Below are positions 54,426-63,497 of a stretch of DNA of 64,000 nucleotides, one piece after another. Under the pieces are notes generated by a model. It was not told where the DNA came from and searched no databases. It worked only from the letters and a program-made list of their open reading frames with translations. The stretch's first letter is position 1. Each line of letters begins with the position of its first letter. The translations under genes were made by a program, and so were the position numbers. The DNA is from Brevibacillus choshinensis (lineage in GTDB: Bacteria > Bacillota > Bacilli > Brevibacillales > Brevibacillaceae), in assembly GCF_001420695.1 (NCBI RefSeq), contig NZ_LJJB01000007.1, forward strand, positions 1,916,991 through 1,980,990, read 5' to 3'.

Positions 54426-56225
54426 TCATTTGCTCCCTGTTTTCACTCCATCGTGCTCAAAGGTTTTCAGCAGCTTCCGTGCACGCTGCATGCTCCAAGC
54501 CACACGATTTTGACCGCGGGTGAGATGAGTAAGAGCAACCCGGTAAGGATGTGAGTCAGCTTCCAAGCTGGACAAGAGGTGTGCGGCAGCTAAATCCGGT
54601 ATTCGCGGCATATCGATGGCCAGATCGTGACGGAATTTACCTGCCCGCGAAAAGCTGATGGTGACGAGCTCTCGACCCAAACTGCGAATGATTTCATTGG
54701 CTTTTTTAACCCTTGTGTCCAAAATAGATGGAGTCTGTAGTTCCTTCACCTGCTGATTGAAATCTTCCAAAGCTAGATAGAGCTCTTGTGCCTCTCTACG
54801 TACCATGTCAAACGAATAGTGATCGGTTGCATACGCCTGATATTCCTCGATCGTCTCGATCAGATCTTCCACCGTCTTCGTAAAGAGAAACGGGTGAATC
54901 GGTGCATTCACGACACGCAGGATCGTCGTCATGTAGACCTTGAGATCTCGTACCAAAATATCCATATCCGCTACATGCATCAAGTCTTCCTCGCTGTGCC
55001 ACTCAATATTGGAGCCACATCCGCCGACTGCATAATACCCCCTTTCTGCCAACTCTTCTGCTGGGATGCTGGAAGAAAGCATGTAAAATGACGTTATTCC
55101 AATGTTGTTAAAGGAGTAATCGCCTGCCCGATGCGGTCGGAAGCCTTTGGATGGTTGACCGACGGCATCCTGTATCGCGGACTGGCAAAGCTCCTGCGCT
55201 TCACTCATCCACGACATCTCTTCATAGGAAGTAGCCCAGCGGCAGCCTGGCGAATCACAATTGACTTGGGCGATGCAATTCTCATCGAGATCCAGGCCAA
55301 ACTGATCGGCGAACCAGGTAGAGCCTGCATATCTACCTGTCGAGTGCCCGGGCCATATTGCGATTCGAATGCTGCGCTTGAGCTTGTCGCGGTGCTTGTA
55401 AAAGATACGAGCCATTTCCAGCAAGGCAGCATTCCCCGTACCGTTGTCCCCGATCCCTTGATGCCAAGAATCCAAATGTCCGTGCAAAAGGACGTATTTA
55501 TCCGGTTCTTCGGTCCCTTCGATCCAGATATCAATCAGCGGGCATTCAAACCACCCTTCATCCAGATGCGTCTGAAATTGCAAAGTGACGGTATCGGATT
55601 GACATTCGTTGATCAAATCAAGTCCATCCTGCTTACCGATCATCAGCGCAGGAATTTGCGGTTCCTCGCCCAACGTGTCCAAGTCCGGAGAGCCCCAAAC
55701 AACACCGACGGTTCCTTCGTGTATGTAACGACCAGGACTGATGAAGATGACGCCTAGTGCCCCGTCATTGCCTAATTCCTTCATTTTTCCTGACACTGGA
55801 TAGCCATCCGTCAATACGATTTTCCCTCGGACATCGCCGTATTTATTGATCGCAAGCGGGTCAAAAGCGTCGCTCAGATCGGCTTCGTCTGCCGGAATGT
55901 ACACGACAGCACCACTTACCCATTGATCACCAGTCGAAACAGAGCATGAAGGTGTTTTTGCTTTAATTTCACGTGATCCGGGATGGGTTACAATGACCGC
56001 AGCCTTTTTGGGTACACTCAAATAAATATTTGGGAAATGAATGCGGTGGGGAATGTTCCATTTCTCCAAGTATTGTGCCAAAAAACGAGCGGCCGTCCTT
56101 TCGTCTTCACTTCCTGATTCGCGTACCAAAGTGAGAAATCGCTCCAGCACCTCCAATGGCACATCAGTGGAGATGTCTTGCAGGATTGTCTTTTCTAGTT
56201 GGTCAATTTCGGATATCACGGACAT
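54426..56225 (-). CDS. M28-family-like peptidase, penultimate gene of operon B
   Basis: 599 residues. HGHLDSWHQGIGDNGTGNA, WPGHSTGRYAGS, VNCDSPGC and EWHSEEDL are at the family's ligand positions. The PA-type insert differs most here (GVVWGSPDLDTL, and RYIHEG where others have KNIHDG). It resembles the 45992 gene in the QGIGDN/QGLGDN segment. ATG follows GGAAAGGGG. A distinct substrate preference from its neighbour is plausible. Confidence 0.82.
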   Translation of the reverse strand: MSVISEIDQLEKTILQDISTDVPLEVLERFLTLVRESGSEDERTAARFLAQYLEKWNIPHRIHFPNIYLSVPKKAAVIVTHPGSREIKAKTPSCSVSTGDQWVSGAVVYIPADEADLSDAFDPLAINKYGDVRGKIVLTDGYPVSGKMKELGNDGALGVIFISPGRYIHEGTVGVVWGSPDLDTLGEEPQIPALMIGKQDGLDLINECQSDTVTLQFQTHLDEGWFECPLIDIWIEGTEEPDKYVLLHGHLDSWHQGIGDNGTGNAALLEMARIFYKHRDKLKRSIRIAIWPGHSTGRYAGSTWFADQFGLDLDENCIAQVNCDSPGCRWATSYEEMSWMSEAQELCQSAIQDAVGQPSKGFRPHRAGDYSFNNIGITSFYMLSSSIPAEELAERGYYAVGGCGSNIEWHSEEDLMHVADMDILVRDLKVYMTTILRVVNAPIHPFLFTKTVEDLIETIEEYQAYATDHYSFDMVRREAQELYLALEDFNQQVKELQTPSILDTRVKKANEIIRSLGRELVTISFSRAGKFRHDLAIDMPRIPDLAAAHLLSSLEADSHPYRVALTHLTRGQNRVAWSMQRARKLLKTFEHDGVKTGSK

Positions 56226-56276
56226 GGCCCCTTTCCAACTAGGATGGGTGAAACGTTTGATGCAAACTCAGACTCG

Positions 56277-57707
56277 TTACCTGGTAATCGTTTCCTGCTG
56301 ATCCTGTTTGCCGGACACTCGCTGACAATAGTGGTCAAAGAAGATCGCCATCGATTTCTCAAAATCGAGTACGCCTTCTACCGTGCAATACTCGTCGCTC
56401 GAATGCTGTCTAGCACCGTGGCCCATACCTCCTGTGACGTAGGGAATCTGCAAATACCGCTCAAATACATAATAGGGAGCGCTGCCAGGATTCAGCGGCT
56501 GGATTTGCGGCTCCTTACCCATCGTACGATATGTTTCGATCATCGCCTGAACGACATCTTCTTCCACAGACACCTTGGACCAGTAGTATTTATTGGCAAC
56601 ATTCATTTCGATATCTGCAAATCCATGCTTATCCAAGTGCGCCCGAATGAGGCGCACCACTTCATCCGGCTCCATGTGAGGGACCATACGGACATCGACC
56701 TTCGCCGTCGCAATATGAGGCAATAATGTTTTCGTACCTGGACCCGTATATCCCGAGTAGATCCCGTCGATGTTCAGCTGAGGTCGGCTGTACAGCTTCT
56801 CCCATACGTCCATTCCGGTCCCGTCGTACTTCAAACGTTTCACATCATAGTTTTCGAGGAACACTTTTTCGTCATAGATGCCTTCCTCAATTTGCTGTTT
56901 CAGGATTTCCTTTTCTTTCGGAGCGATCTCGGAGACGTCATCCAGGAGTCCTTCTACCAAAATATTTTCATCCACATCTACCATCGTTGATAAAGCTTGA
57001 ACGAGACGCCAAGCAGGATTTTTCACCCACGCGTTAAAGGAGCCATGAATTCCGCGAGAGGTAGGGCCTCCCCAATCTCCCCCTTGGCACACGAGTTCGA
57101 AATAGAGTAAGCCTTTCGTGCCAAGCACAAGTCCAGGCGTTCCTACTTCATCCTGTTCAAAGAAGGGGAACAAGACTGCCTCTGCTTTGGACAATTTCTC
57201 TTTGTACTGTTCGAGGAATGCCGGGAAGTTGCGGCTCCCCATTTCTTCTTCCCCTTCTACTGCAAAAATCAGATTGACGGGAAGCTTGCCATCCACTTCT
57301 TTTATAGCGCGTAAGGTATTGAAGAATGCGCCTAATGGGCCTTTTGTATTGACAGCCCCACGGTTGACGATGCACGGTCCAAACTTGGGCAGGTCCTTGA
57401 TCTCTGCACCCCAAGGATCCACGGTCCATCCCTCTTCATCAGTCGGCATCACATCGTACATCCCATAGACCAGGAGTGTGTGCTCCTGTCCTTCATCGAA
57501 CTCACCGAACACGATAGGATGTCCCTTCGTCGGCACGACTTCTGCTGTTCCGCCTAGCTCTTCGATTATCTCTTTTAATGTATGGGCGGTCTCTTCAATT
57601 CCCTCTCCCGTGTAACTGATGCTCGGCATGCGGAGAAATTCGCGAACGCGGTCCAAATCTTCGTCAAAGTTTTTCTCTAGATGTAAGAGAACTTTTTGCA
57701 AATTCAT
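56277..57707 (-). CDS. M20-family-like dipeptidase with altered metal ligands
   Basis: 476 residues with an M20 catalytic domain and dimerisation insert (about 200-330). VEGEEEMGS near residue 150 provides the catalytic and metal Glu residues, and GMGHGARQHSSDEY the terminal His. At the first ligand the family's His-x-Asp reads YGMYDVMP (Met83), and the bridging Asp reads NRGAVNTKG (Asn120). Canonical di-zinc chemistry is therefore doubtful unless this subgroup uses another arrangement. ATG follows AAAGGAGGG. It sits between the S33 and M28-like genes of operon B, so a peptide-cleaving role is likely. Confidence 0.82.
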   Translation of the reverse strand: MNLQKVLLHLEKNFDEDLDRVREFLRMPSISYTGEGIEETAHTLKEIIEELGGTAEVVPTKGHPIVFGEFDEGQEHTLLVYGMYDVMPTDEEGWTVDPWGAEIKDLPKFGPCIVNRGAVNTKGPLGAFFNTLRAIKEVDGKLPVNLIFAVEGEEEMGSRNFPAFLEQYKEKLSKAEAVLFPFFEQDEVGTPGLVLGTKGLLYFELVCQGGDWGGPTSRGIHGSFNAWVKNPAWRLVQALSTMVDVDENILVEGLLDDVSEIAPKEKEILKQQIEEGIYDEKVFLENYDVKRLKYDGTGMDVWEKLYSRPQLNIDGIYSGYTGPGTKTLLPHIATAKVDVRMVPHMEPDEVVRLIRAHLDKHGFADIEMNVANKYYWSKVSVEEDVVQAMIETYRTMGKEPQIQPLNPGSAPYYVFERYLQIPYVTGGMGHGARQHSSDEYCTVEGVLDFEKSMAIFFDHYCQRVSGKQDQQETITR

Positions 57708-57752
57708 AAGGGTACCCTCCTTTGTTCAATGGAACGGAATCAAAATGACCTA

Positions 57753-58580
57753 CTATTTTGTGAGAAACTGTCTAACGCGGCCCAAGTATTTCTCATTCTC
57801 CTCTACATGTGGCGAATGCCCGCTATTTTCATAGATCACCAGCTCGGATCGAGGAATCAGGCTCGCGATTTCCTCTGAGGCATCCACAGGCGTAATCCAG
57901 TCGTGACGGCCAACAGAGACCAGAACAGGCACATCAATGGATGGTAATTTGTCACGCAAGTTAAATGTCGGTTGATTTACACGGAAAGCAAAGTTGTGCG
58001 TTTCATAGTGATAGTAGATGCCATCGATTTTCTCTTTGGCCACGGCTGGATCGTACTCTACCGTGTACAAGGGCTGTAAGGCGAAAAATACCGATTTCAA
58101 TTCTTCATTTGATCGCATCTCGCCCGCAAACATACGCACCAGCTCATCCTCTGTCAATCCTGGGAGATTGGCTTCCAGTGCACGTTTGGTTGCACCATCT
58201 TGACGGTCGGATCCTGGCTTTGTATCGCGCAACATGACATGCGACACGTGGGCTGGATAGCGCGTCACGTATTCCAAAGCCATATAACCGCCATACGAAC
58301 CGCCATGAATCACGATCTTGTCCAAATTCAGCTGCTTGCGTAATTCATCAATATCCGCTGCCCATTGTTCATGCGTGTAGGGAGGCTTCTCCTCAGATCG
58401 GCCAGAACCACGCATATCCAAAAACACGAGCTTATTCGTCTCTTCCAGGGGAGCAAACGCTTTACGGTCAGCTCGACAGTCGCCCAATCCGGGAGCTCCA
58501 TGGATAAAAAAGATCGCATCCCCATCTTCTTTTCCGTGCACCTCATAGTAAATCTGGCAATCATTTATAGTCGTGTACAT
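57753..58580 (-). CDS. proline iminopeptidase-like alpha/beta hydrolase (S33)
   Basis: 275 residues. HGAPGLGDCR is the oxyanion loop, MRGSGRSEEKP the strand typical of prolyl aminopeptidases, and IHGGSYGGYMALEY the nucleophile elbow with Ser. GRHDWITP carries Asp and NSGHSPHVEE the His of the triad. There is no signal peptide. It should release N-terminal proline or a similar residue from imported peptides. ATG follows AGGAGTGAGG, ten bases after the M24-like stop. Confidence 0.88.
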   Translation of the reverse strand: MYTTINDCQIYYEVHGKEDGDAIFFIHGAPGLGDCRADRKAFAPLEETNKLVFLDMRGSGRSEEKPPYTHEQWAADIDELRKQLNLDKIVIHGGSYGGYMALEYVTRYPAHVSHVMLRDTKPGSDRQDGATKRALEANLPGLTEDELVRMFAGEMRSNEELKSVFFALQPLYTVEYDPAVAKEKIDGIYYHYETHNFAFRVNQPTFNLRDKLPSIDVPVLVSVGRHDWITPVDASEEIASLIPRSELVIYENSGHSPHVEENEKYLGRVRQFLTK

Positions 58581-58590
58581 ACCCTCACTC

Positions 58591-59751
58591 CTAGACTTTG
58601 ATAATTAATTGATCCAACTGCTTGGGGAATTGAGTGACGACTAGTGGCTCGTCATCCGTGACGATGATCGTATCCGAGTGGCGGAAACCCGAGAATCCCT
58701 CGATGTAAATGCCTGGCTCGCTGGATAAAACCATCCCTGGTCGCAGTACAGTATGATCCCCTACCTCAATCCACGGTGCTTCGTGTTCCTCCAAGCCCTT
58801 TCCATGTCCGGTGCGATGGAGCAAATATTGGCCGTACCCAGCTTTTCGGATATAGTCCAGTGCGATAGCGTCAATGTCTGAGCACTTGTTACCAGGACGC
58901 ATGGCTTCGATCGCCATCTGTTGAGCAGTCGCCATCACCTCGAGCACTTTTGCTTGCTCATCGCTTACATCACCGATAAAGCACGTGCGTTCACATTCCG
59001 CGCGATACCCTCCGACATTTGCGCCGCAGCTCAGAATCAAGGTTTCTCCTTTTTCCATTCGTTTCGCACTCGGCAGTGCATGCGGCATGGCTGTACGAAG
59101 TCCGCTGGGAACAAGTCCACCTGCTGGTCCACCAGGAACGTACACGACTTCGCCCAAATCTTCTATCATTTTGTTCAAGGTATCTCCCGAGATCGTTTGC
59201 AGCATTTCGAGCTCCGACATGCCGGGAGCAGCAACCTCTGTCCCCCTTTTGACGATATAGTCGGAATAGTATCCTGCTGCACGCAACAGATCGACTTCAT
59301 AAGCATCTTTGGTCAGACGCATCTCATGAACGATGTGATTGACAGACAAGGATGTGGGGGCAAATAATTCTCGCACTCGGATAAACAACTCGCCACTTCC
59401 GCCGTCGATGCTCACCTGTGATAGAGTCGGGTAGGTCTGTTTGATGCTATTGATCATCCAGTCGATTGGATGCACGACTCCCGGGTATTCAAAATAGTCA
59501 CGAACGTCTTGGAAGATGGTTGCGTGCTTGGCCTCGGCCAGCTCCATAACGGGAACGAACAGAATGGATTCACCAGTAGCAGGAACGAACAAGGCGACCG
59601 GCCTCTCGTTTGGAAAGTGAAACAATCCCGTCGTGTAAAAAATGTTGTACGTGTTGGTCACAAGTAATCCGCTGATCGCCCTCTCCTGCAAATATTCCTG
59701 AATCCGGGCAATCCTCTCTGCGTACGCTTCTTTCGGAATCTTGGTTAACAT
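58591..59751 (-). CDS. M24-family-like Xaa-Pro peptidase homologue lacking canonical metal ligands
   Basis: 386 residues with the creatinase-like N-terminal domain and pita-bread C-terminal domain. HRTGHGKGLEEHEAP (His316) and SSEPGIY (Glu345) are conserved. The first ligand Asp is replaced in LILSCGANVGG (Ser241), the second is Glu252 (YRAECERT), and the last Glu is Ser359 (FRHSDTII). This pattern resembles non-metal members such as creatinase more than prolidase. It may hydrolyse a C-N bond in a non-classical substrate. ATG follows AGGAGGGAC, 18 bp after the permease gene. Confidence 0.82.
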   Translation of the reverse strand: MLTKIPKEAYAERIARIQEYLQERAISGLLVTNTYNIFYTTGLFHFPNERPVALFVPATGESILFVPVMELAEAKHATIFQDVRDYFEYPGVVHPIDWMINSIKQTYPTLSQVSIDGGSGELFIRVRELFAPTSLSVNHIVHEMRLTKDAYEVDLLRAAGYYSDYIVKRGTEVAAPGMSELEMLQTISGDTLNKMIEDLGEVVYVPGGPAGGLVPSGLRTAMPHALPSAKRMEKGETLILSCGANVGGYRAECERTCFIGDVSDEQAKVLEVMATAQQMAIEAMRPGNKCSDIDAIALDYIRKAGYGQYLLHRTGHGKGLEEHEAPWIEVGDHTVLRPGMVLSSEPGIYIEGFSGFRHSDTIIVTDDEPLVVTQFPKQLDQLIIKV

Positions 59752-59769
59752 CTTCGTCCCTCCTGAAAG

Positions 59770-60681
59770 TTACCTTTTTCTCAAGCGTGGATTTAAGGCT
59801 TCGTTGATGCCAATCCCCAAGAAGTTGAAGGATAAGACTAATACAACAATGGCTACACTCGGGAACAGAGCCAGCCACCACGCATGGATAATGACGCCTG
59901 TCGCATGTGCATTTTGCAAAATCGTCCCCCAGCTCCAGCTCATGGGATCACCCAAACCGAGAAAGCTCAAGCCCGCTTCGGAAAGCACCGACGTTCCCAT
60001 GAGAATAGTCATGTTTACGAGGATCGGAGGAAACGCATTTAAGAGAACATGACGATAGATGATTTTGGACTCTTTTGTCCCGATGGCTCTTGCGGCTTCG
60101 ATATATTGCTTTTCTCGAATCGCCAGTGTCTCTGCTCGCGTCACCCGTGCAATCTGCGGCCAACTGAACAAACCGATGATGATCGCGATATTGCTAATTC
60201 CTGTCCCCAGCACTGCAGCCATGATGATCATCAGAGGCAATACAGGCAATGTAAGAAAAATATCAGTAATTGCCATCCCGATATTCGAGACTCTGCCTCC
60301 GTAATAACCGGAGATCAAACCAATCGGCACACCGATCAGGATGGAGATCACGGCAGAGGTCAGACCCACGTACAAAGAAACACGCGTCCCCCAGATGACC
60401 TGATCAAAAATACTCAATCCGACAGAATCAGTACCGAACCAATACTCCGCGCTCGGTGGTTGCAGCATGTTTGTGACATCTCCATACCCGCTGGGGCGAT
60501 CGCTGATGATAGGTGCGAGCACGGCCAGTAGCAATAGGGCCAAAATCCCGTACAAGCCCATGACCCCTAATCGATTTCGCCGAAAGTGCTTGATGAACTC
60601 CCGCAGAGGTGATGTTCGTGGCTGCATGGAGAGCGGCGCTGGACTGGGGACATTCCCTTTGACCAATGTGGTATTCTCCAA
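59770..60681 (-). CDS. oligopeptide ABC transporter permease (OppC-like), operon B
   Basis: About 303 residues with six membrane helices. Family marks are YWFGTDSVGLSIFDQVIWG, the EAA loop YIEAARAIGTKESKIIYRHV and the C-terminal FNFLGIGINEALNPRLRK. TTG at 60681 follows GGGGG by eight bases; the GTG three codons earlier overlaps the ribosome site. It pairs with the next permease. Confidence 0.92.
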   Translation of the reverse strand: MENTTLVKGNVPSPAPLSMQPRTSPLREFIKHFRRNRLGVMGLYGILALLLLAVLAPIISDRPSGYGDVTNMLQPPSAEYWFGTDSVGLSIFDQVIWGTRVSLYVGLTSAVISILIGVPIGLISGYYGGRVSNIGMAITDIFLTLPVLPLMIIMAAVLGTGISNIAIIIGLFSWPQIARVTRAETLAIREKQYIEAARAIGTKESKIIYRHVLLNAFPPILVNMTILMGTSVLSEAGLSFLGLGDPMSWSWGTILQNAHATGVIIHAWWLALFPSVAIVVLVLSFNFLGIGINEALNPRLRKR

Positions 60682-60693
60682 TTGCTTCACCCC

Positions 60694-61653
60694 CTAGTTG
60701 TAAGTAATTTTGGGATCCAAGTACGAATAGACAATATCGGTCAGGATGTTCACCACGACGACTGTTACAGCCAAAATTAAGAAGGTACCTTGGAGGATCG
60801 GATAATCATGCTCCTTGACTGCTTCATAGATCAGCCTGCCTAGCCCTGGATACGCGAACACCGTTTCTGTCAAAATGGCACCACCGACGATTGCCCCCAG
60901 CTGCAGTCCCATCATCGTGACGGTAGAAAGCAAGGAATTGCGTACTGCATGACGCCACAACACGACTCGTTCTTTCAAACCTTTTGCACGTGCCGTCCGA
61001 ATGTACTCCTCATTCAACACGTCTATCGTGCTTGCTCGCATATAAAGCACGTAGCTAGCCAAATGAACGATGGTCAATGACACGACAGGCAGTACCAGAT
61101 GATGAGTTGCGTCCCAGATGTAGTCCCAGCCTTCTACTCCGACGGTTACAGCCCCGCCAATCGGAAACCATGGGATTTTCAAGCCGAGGAAGTAGAGCAG
61201 GATAATCCCCAGCCACGGAATAAACAAGGCAATACCTAAGATCGACAATGCATTAATCGCTTGATCCAAAAATGAACCTTTGCGATAGGCCGCGATGACA
61301 CCCAATGGGATTCCGATCAATGTCGTAATGAGCATGGACACCGACATCAATATCAAAGTCCAAGGCAGACGTGACAGAATCACATCCATCACAGGAACCC
61401 TTTGCACAAAAGAAGTGCCCAGGTCGAATTGAAAAAAGAGCTGCTTCAGAAAAATGATGTACTGCGTAAACAAATCTTTGTCCAAACCAAAGTCCTTTAA
61501 TAATTGCTGCCTGATTTCCTCGGGGACGCGATTATCCAGCATCATGGTCGTCGGATCGCCAGGCATTACGCGCAGGATTAAAAAAGTGGCAGTCACGGCA
61601 ACCAACACGGTAACGACGCCGCGCAGCAAACGGGCAATCAGAAAATTCGTCAT
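60694..61653 (-). CDS. oligopeptide ABC transporter permease (OppB-like), operon B
   Basis: About 319 residues with six membrane helices. ARLLRGVVTVLVAVTATFLI, VMPGDPTTMML, the EAA loop YIRTARAKGLKERVVLWRHA and the ending SYLDPKITYN are family marks. ATG at 61653 follows AAGGGAG. It starts 76 bp after the binding-protein gene, with a hairpin between. Confidence 0.92.
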   Translation of the reverse strand: MTNFLIARLLRGVVTVLVAVTATFLILRVMPGDPTTMMLDNRVPEEIRQQLLKDFGLDKDLFTQYIIFLKQLFFQFDLGTSFVQRVPVMDVILSRLPWTLILMSVSMLITTLIGIPLGVIAAYRKGSFLDQAINALSILGIALFIPWLGIILLYFLGLKIPWFPIGGAVTVGVEGWDYIWDATHHLVLPVVSLTIVHLASYVLYMRASTIDVLNEEYIRTARAKGLKERVVLWRHAVRNSLLSTVTMMGLQLGAIVGGAILTETVFAYPGLGRLIYEAVKEHDYPILQGTFLILAVTVVVVNILTDIVYSYLDPKITYN

Positions 61654-61679
61654 GAGCGGCACTCCCTTGCGAAGATCAC

Positions 61680-61721
61680 TCTTCCCAAGCGATCCATTTA
61701 CAAAATAATCACTTGGGAAGA
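61680..61721 (-). repeat. intercistronic hairpin between binding-protein and permease genes, operon B
   Basis: TCTTCCCAAG (61680-61689) and CTTGGGAAGA (61712-61721) form a perfect 10-bp stem without a T run, in the same position as the hairpin of operon A. Confidence 0.65.
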
Positions 61722-61729
61722 TGTCTCGA

Positions 61730-63442
61730 TTACTTTTTATACACGCCTACGAGAGAATTGGGATCGACCAAGCCCTGCAGATCACCCGGGAAGAGAGTAA
61801 AGCCGCCGAATTTATCTGCGTTATAAGCCAAGTTGAATTTTTGTACGTAGATCGGCACGACTGGGAACTCCTTGATAAATAGCGCCTGAGCTGCTTTTAC
61901 TTCATCCATGGCGATTTGTTCGGTTTTCGCGTATTTCGCACCATCTGCCAAACGATCCATTTCCGCATTCGTGTACGTGGCCATGTTGTTCTTTGCCTTC
62001 GAATGATACAGATTGGAGAATGTCTCACTCGGCTCGTCAAGAACGCCCCATTTTCCAATGTGCATTTGGAAATCTCGTTCGTTAAAGACCTTTGCCACCA
62101 GTGTGTTGTACTCTACCGGTTTCAGGACCAGCTTCACGCCAATATCAGAAGCGTTTTTCTCCAGAATTTTCGCAACCTTTTGATGAAACACATTCGCGCC
62201 GTCGTAAATGACTTCTGGCTCTACGTTTTTGCCCCCAATGCTGCTTGGCGCATTCAAAATGCCATCGCCATCCGTGTCGCTGTATCCAGCATTCGTCAAA
62301 ATCTCTTTTGCTTTCGCAGAATCGTAAGCGGGTGCTTTCGCTTCCGGATTGATCCAATCGGCATACAGCGGGGAAATCGGCGTGTCAATCTGCATGCCTG
62401 CCCCTTCCAGCGCAACATTGAGAATCGTATTGCGGTCTGTCGCCGTCGCCATCGCCTGACGGAAGTTCACGTCTTGCGTTGGAGACACACCTTTGGCAGC
62501 ATCTGTATTAAAGCTGTAGTACGCAAAGCCAAGGCTTGCTGTTTGCTCTACTTTGATAGATGGATTGGTTGCCAAAAGCTTGGCAGCGGATGTCGGCAAA
62601 TCGGACGAAGTCACATCCACTTCTCCTTTTTGCAATGCCAGCGTCATCGTATTCGCATCCGGGTAAATTTTGAAGATCACTTTATCCAAATAAGGCCGTC
62701 CGCCTGGCGCAGCAAACCATTTGTCGATCGCAGCGAGCTCGAGGTACTGTCCTTTTTCATACGCCACCAGTTTGAATGGTCCAGCACCGACTGGTTCCTT
62801 ATTCTCAAACGATTTGGGGTCGTCCACTTTTTCCCAGATGTGCTTTGGAACGATCCGTACCCAGTAACCAATCGCTCCTGAGAATGCAGGATAAGGACCT
62901 TTTAACGTGTACACAACGGTCAGTTTGTCAGGTGTTTCGACCTTGGCTACCTGATCGAAAATCTCTGCCGTCCATTGCAGCTTTTTGTCGTGCAGCAATT
63001 GACCGGTAAAAGCGACGTCTTCTGATGTAATCGGCTGACCGTCCTGCCAGTTCACTCCATCACGAAGCTTAATGGTGACCGTAAGTCCATCCTCAGACGT
63101 CGTGACGGATTCAGCCAGATACGGCTCCTTTTTGCCGCTCGGATTCATCTGCATCAAATGTGGATAGAGATTGTTTACTACCCAGCTACCCGGCGTCGTA
63201 TTGGAGACGAGTGGATTCAAGGTATCTGGACCAGATAGTGTTCCTACGACGAGAGTTCCACCTACAGCTGGCTGACCATTTGCCGGAGCCGGCTGAGAAG
63301 TGGTCGCTGGCGGTGTGTTGGAAGTTGACGGATTGGCTGCGTTTTGGGTACCATTGCTCGCTGGCTGTGATGAGCAAGCCGCCAACATACTGGCAGACAG
63401 CAGGAGTAAGAGCATAACATTCTTTCTTTGCGTGGCCTTCAC
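61730..63442 (-). CDS. family 5 peptide-binding lipoprotein, operon B
   Basis: About 570 residues. Signal peptide with LAAC lipobox, then a Ser/Thr/Pro/Ala-rich linker and the family 5 binding fold in the normal order: DTLNPLVSNTTPGSWVVNN, NWQDGQPITSEDVAFTGQ, EPVGAGPFKLVAYEKGQ, VNFRQAMATATDRN, KEILTNAGYSDTDGDGI and finally VYNT-like C-terminal lobe segments. This conventional order is the internal control for the permuted protein of operon A. GTG at 63442 has the best distance from GGGGG; an ATG two codons earlier is possible. Confidence 0.9.
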   Translation of the reverse strand: MKATQRKNVMLLLLLSASMLAACSSQPASNGTQNAANPSTSNTPPATTSQPAPANGQPAVGGTLVVGTLSGPDTLNPLVSNTTPGSWVVNNLYPHLMQMNPSGKKEPYLAESVTTSEDGLTVTIKLRDGVNWQDGQPITSEDVAFTGQLLHDKKLQWTAEIFDQVAKVETPDKLTVVYTLKGPYPAFSGAIGYWVRIVPKHIWEKVDDPKSFENKEPVGAGPFKLVAYEKGQYLELAAIDKWFAAPGGRPYLDKVIFKIYPDANTMTLALQKGEVDVTSSDLPTSAAKLLATNPSIKVEQTASLGFAYYSFNTDAAKGVSPTQDVNFRQAMATATDRNTILNVALEGAGMQIDTPISPLYADWINPEAKAPAYDSAKAKEILTNAGYSDTDGDGILNAPSSIGGKNVEPEVIYDGANVFHQKVAKILEKNASDIGVKLVLKPVEYNTLVAKVFNERDFQMHIGKWGVLDEPSETFSNLYHSKAKNNMATYTNAEMDRLADGAKYAKTEQIAMDEVKAAQALFIKEFPVVPIYVQKFNLAYNADKFGGFTLFPGDLQGLVDPNSLVGVYKK

Positions 63443-63497
63443 ATTCATTTCCCCCTGTACTCGTTTTGAATTGGTCGACAAGTAGCATGTATGCTCG

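Noticed and set aside
61916-62881. Long plus-strand frame (321 codons) inside the operon B binding-protein gene
   Set aside because: It is entirely antisense to a clear lipoprotein gene and rich in Arg, His and Ile, as expected of a shadow frame.
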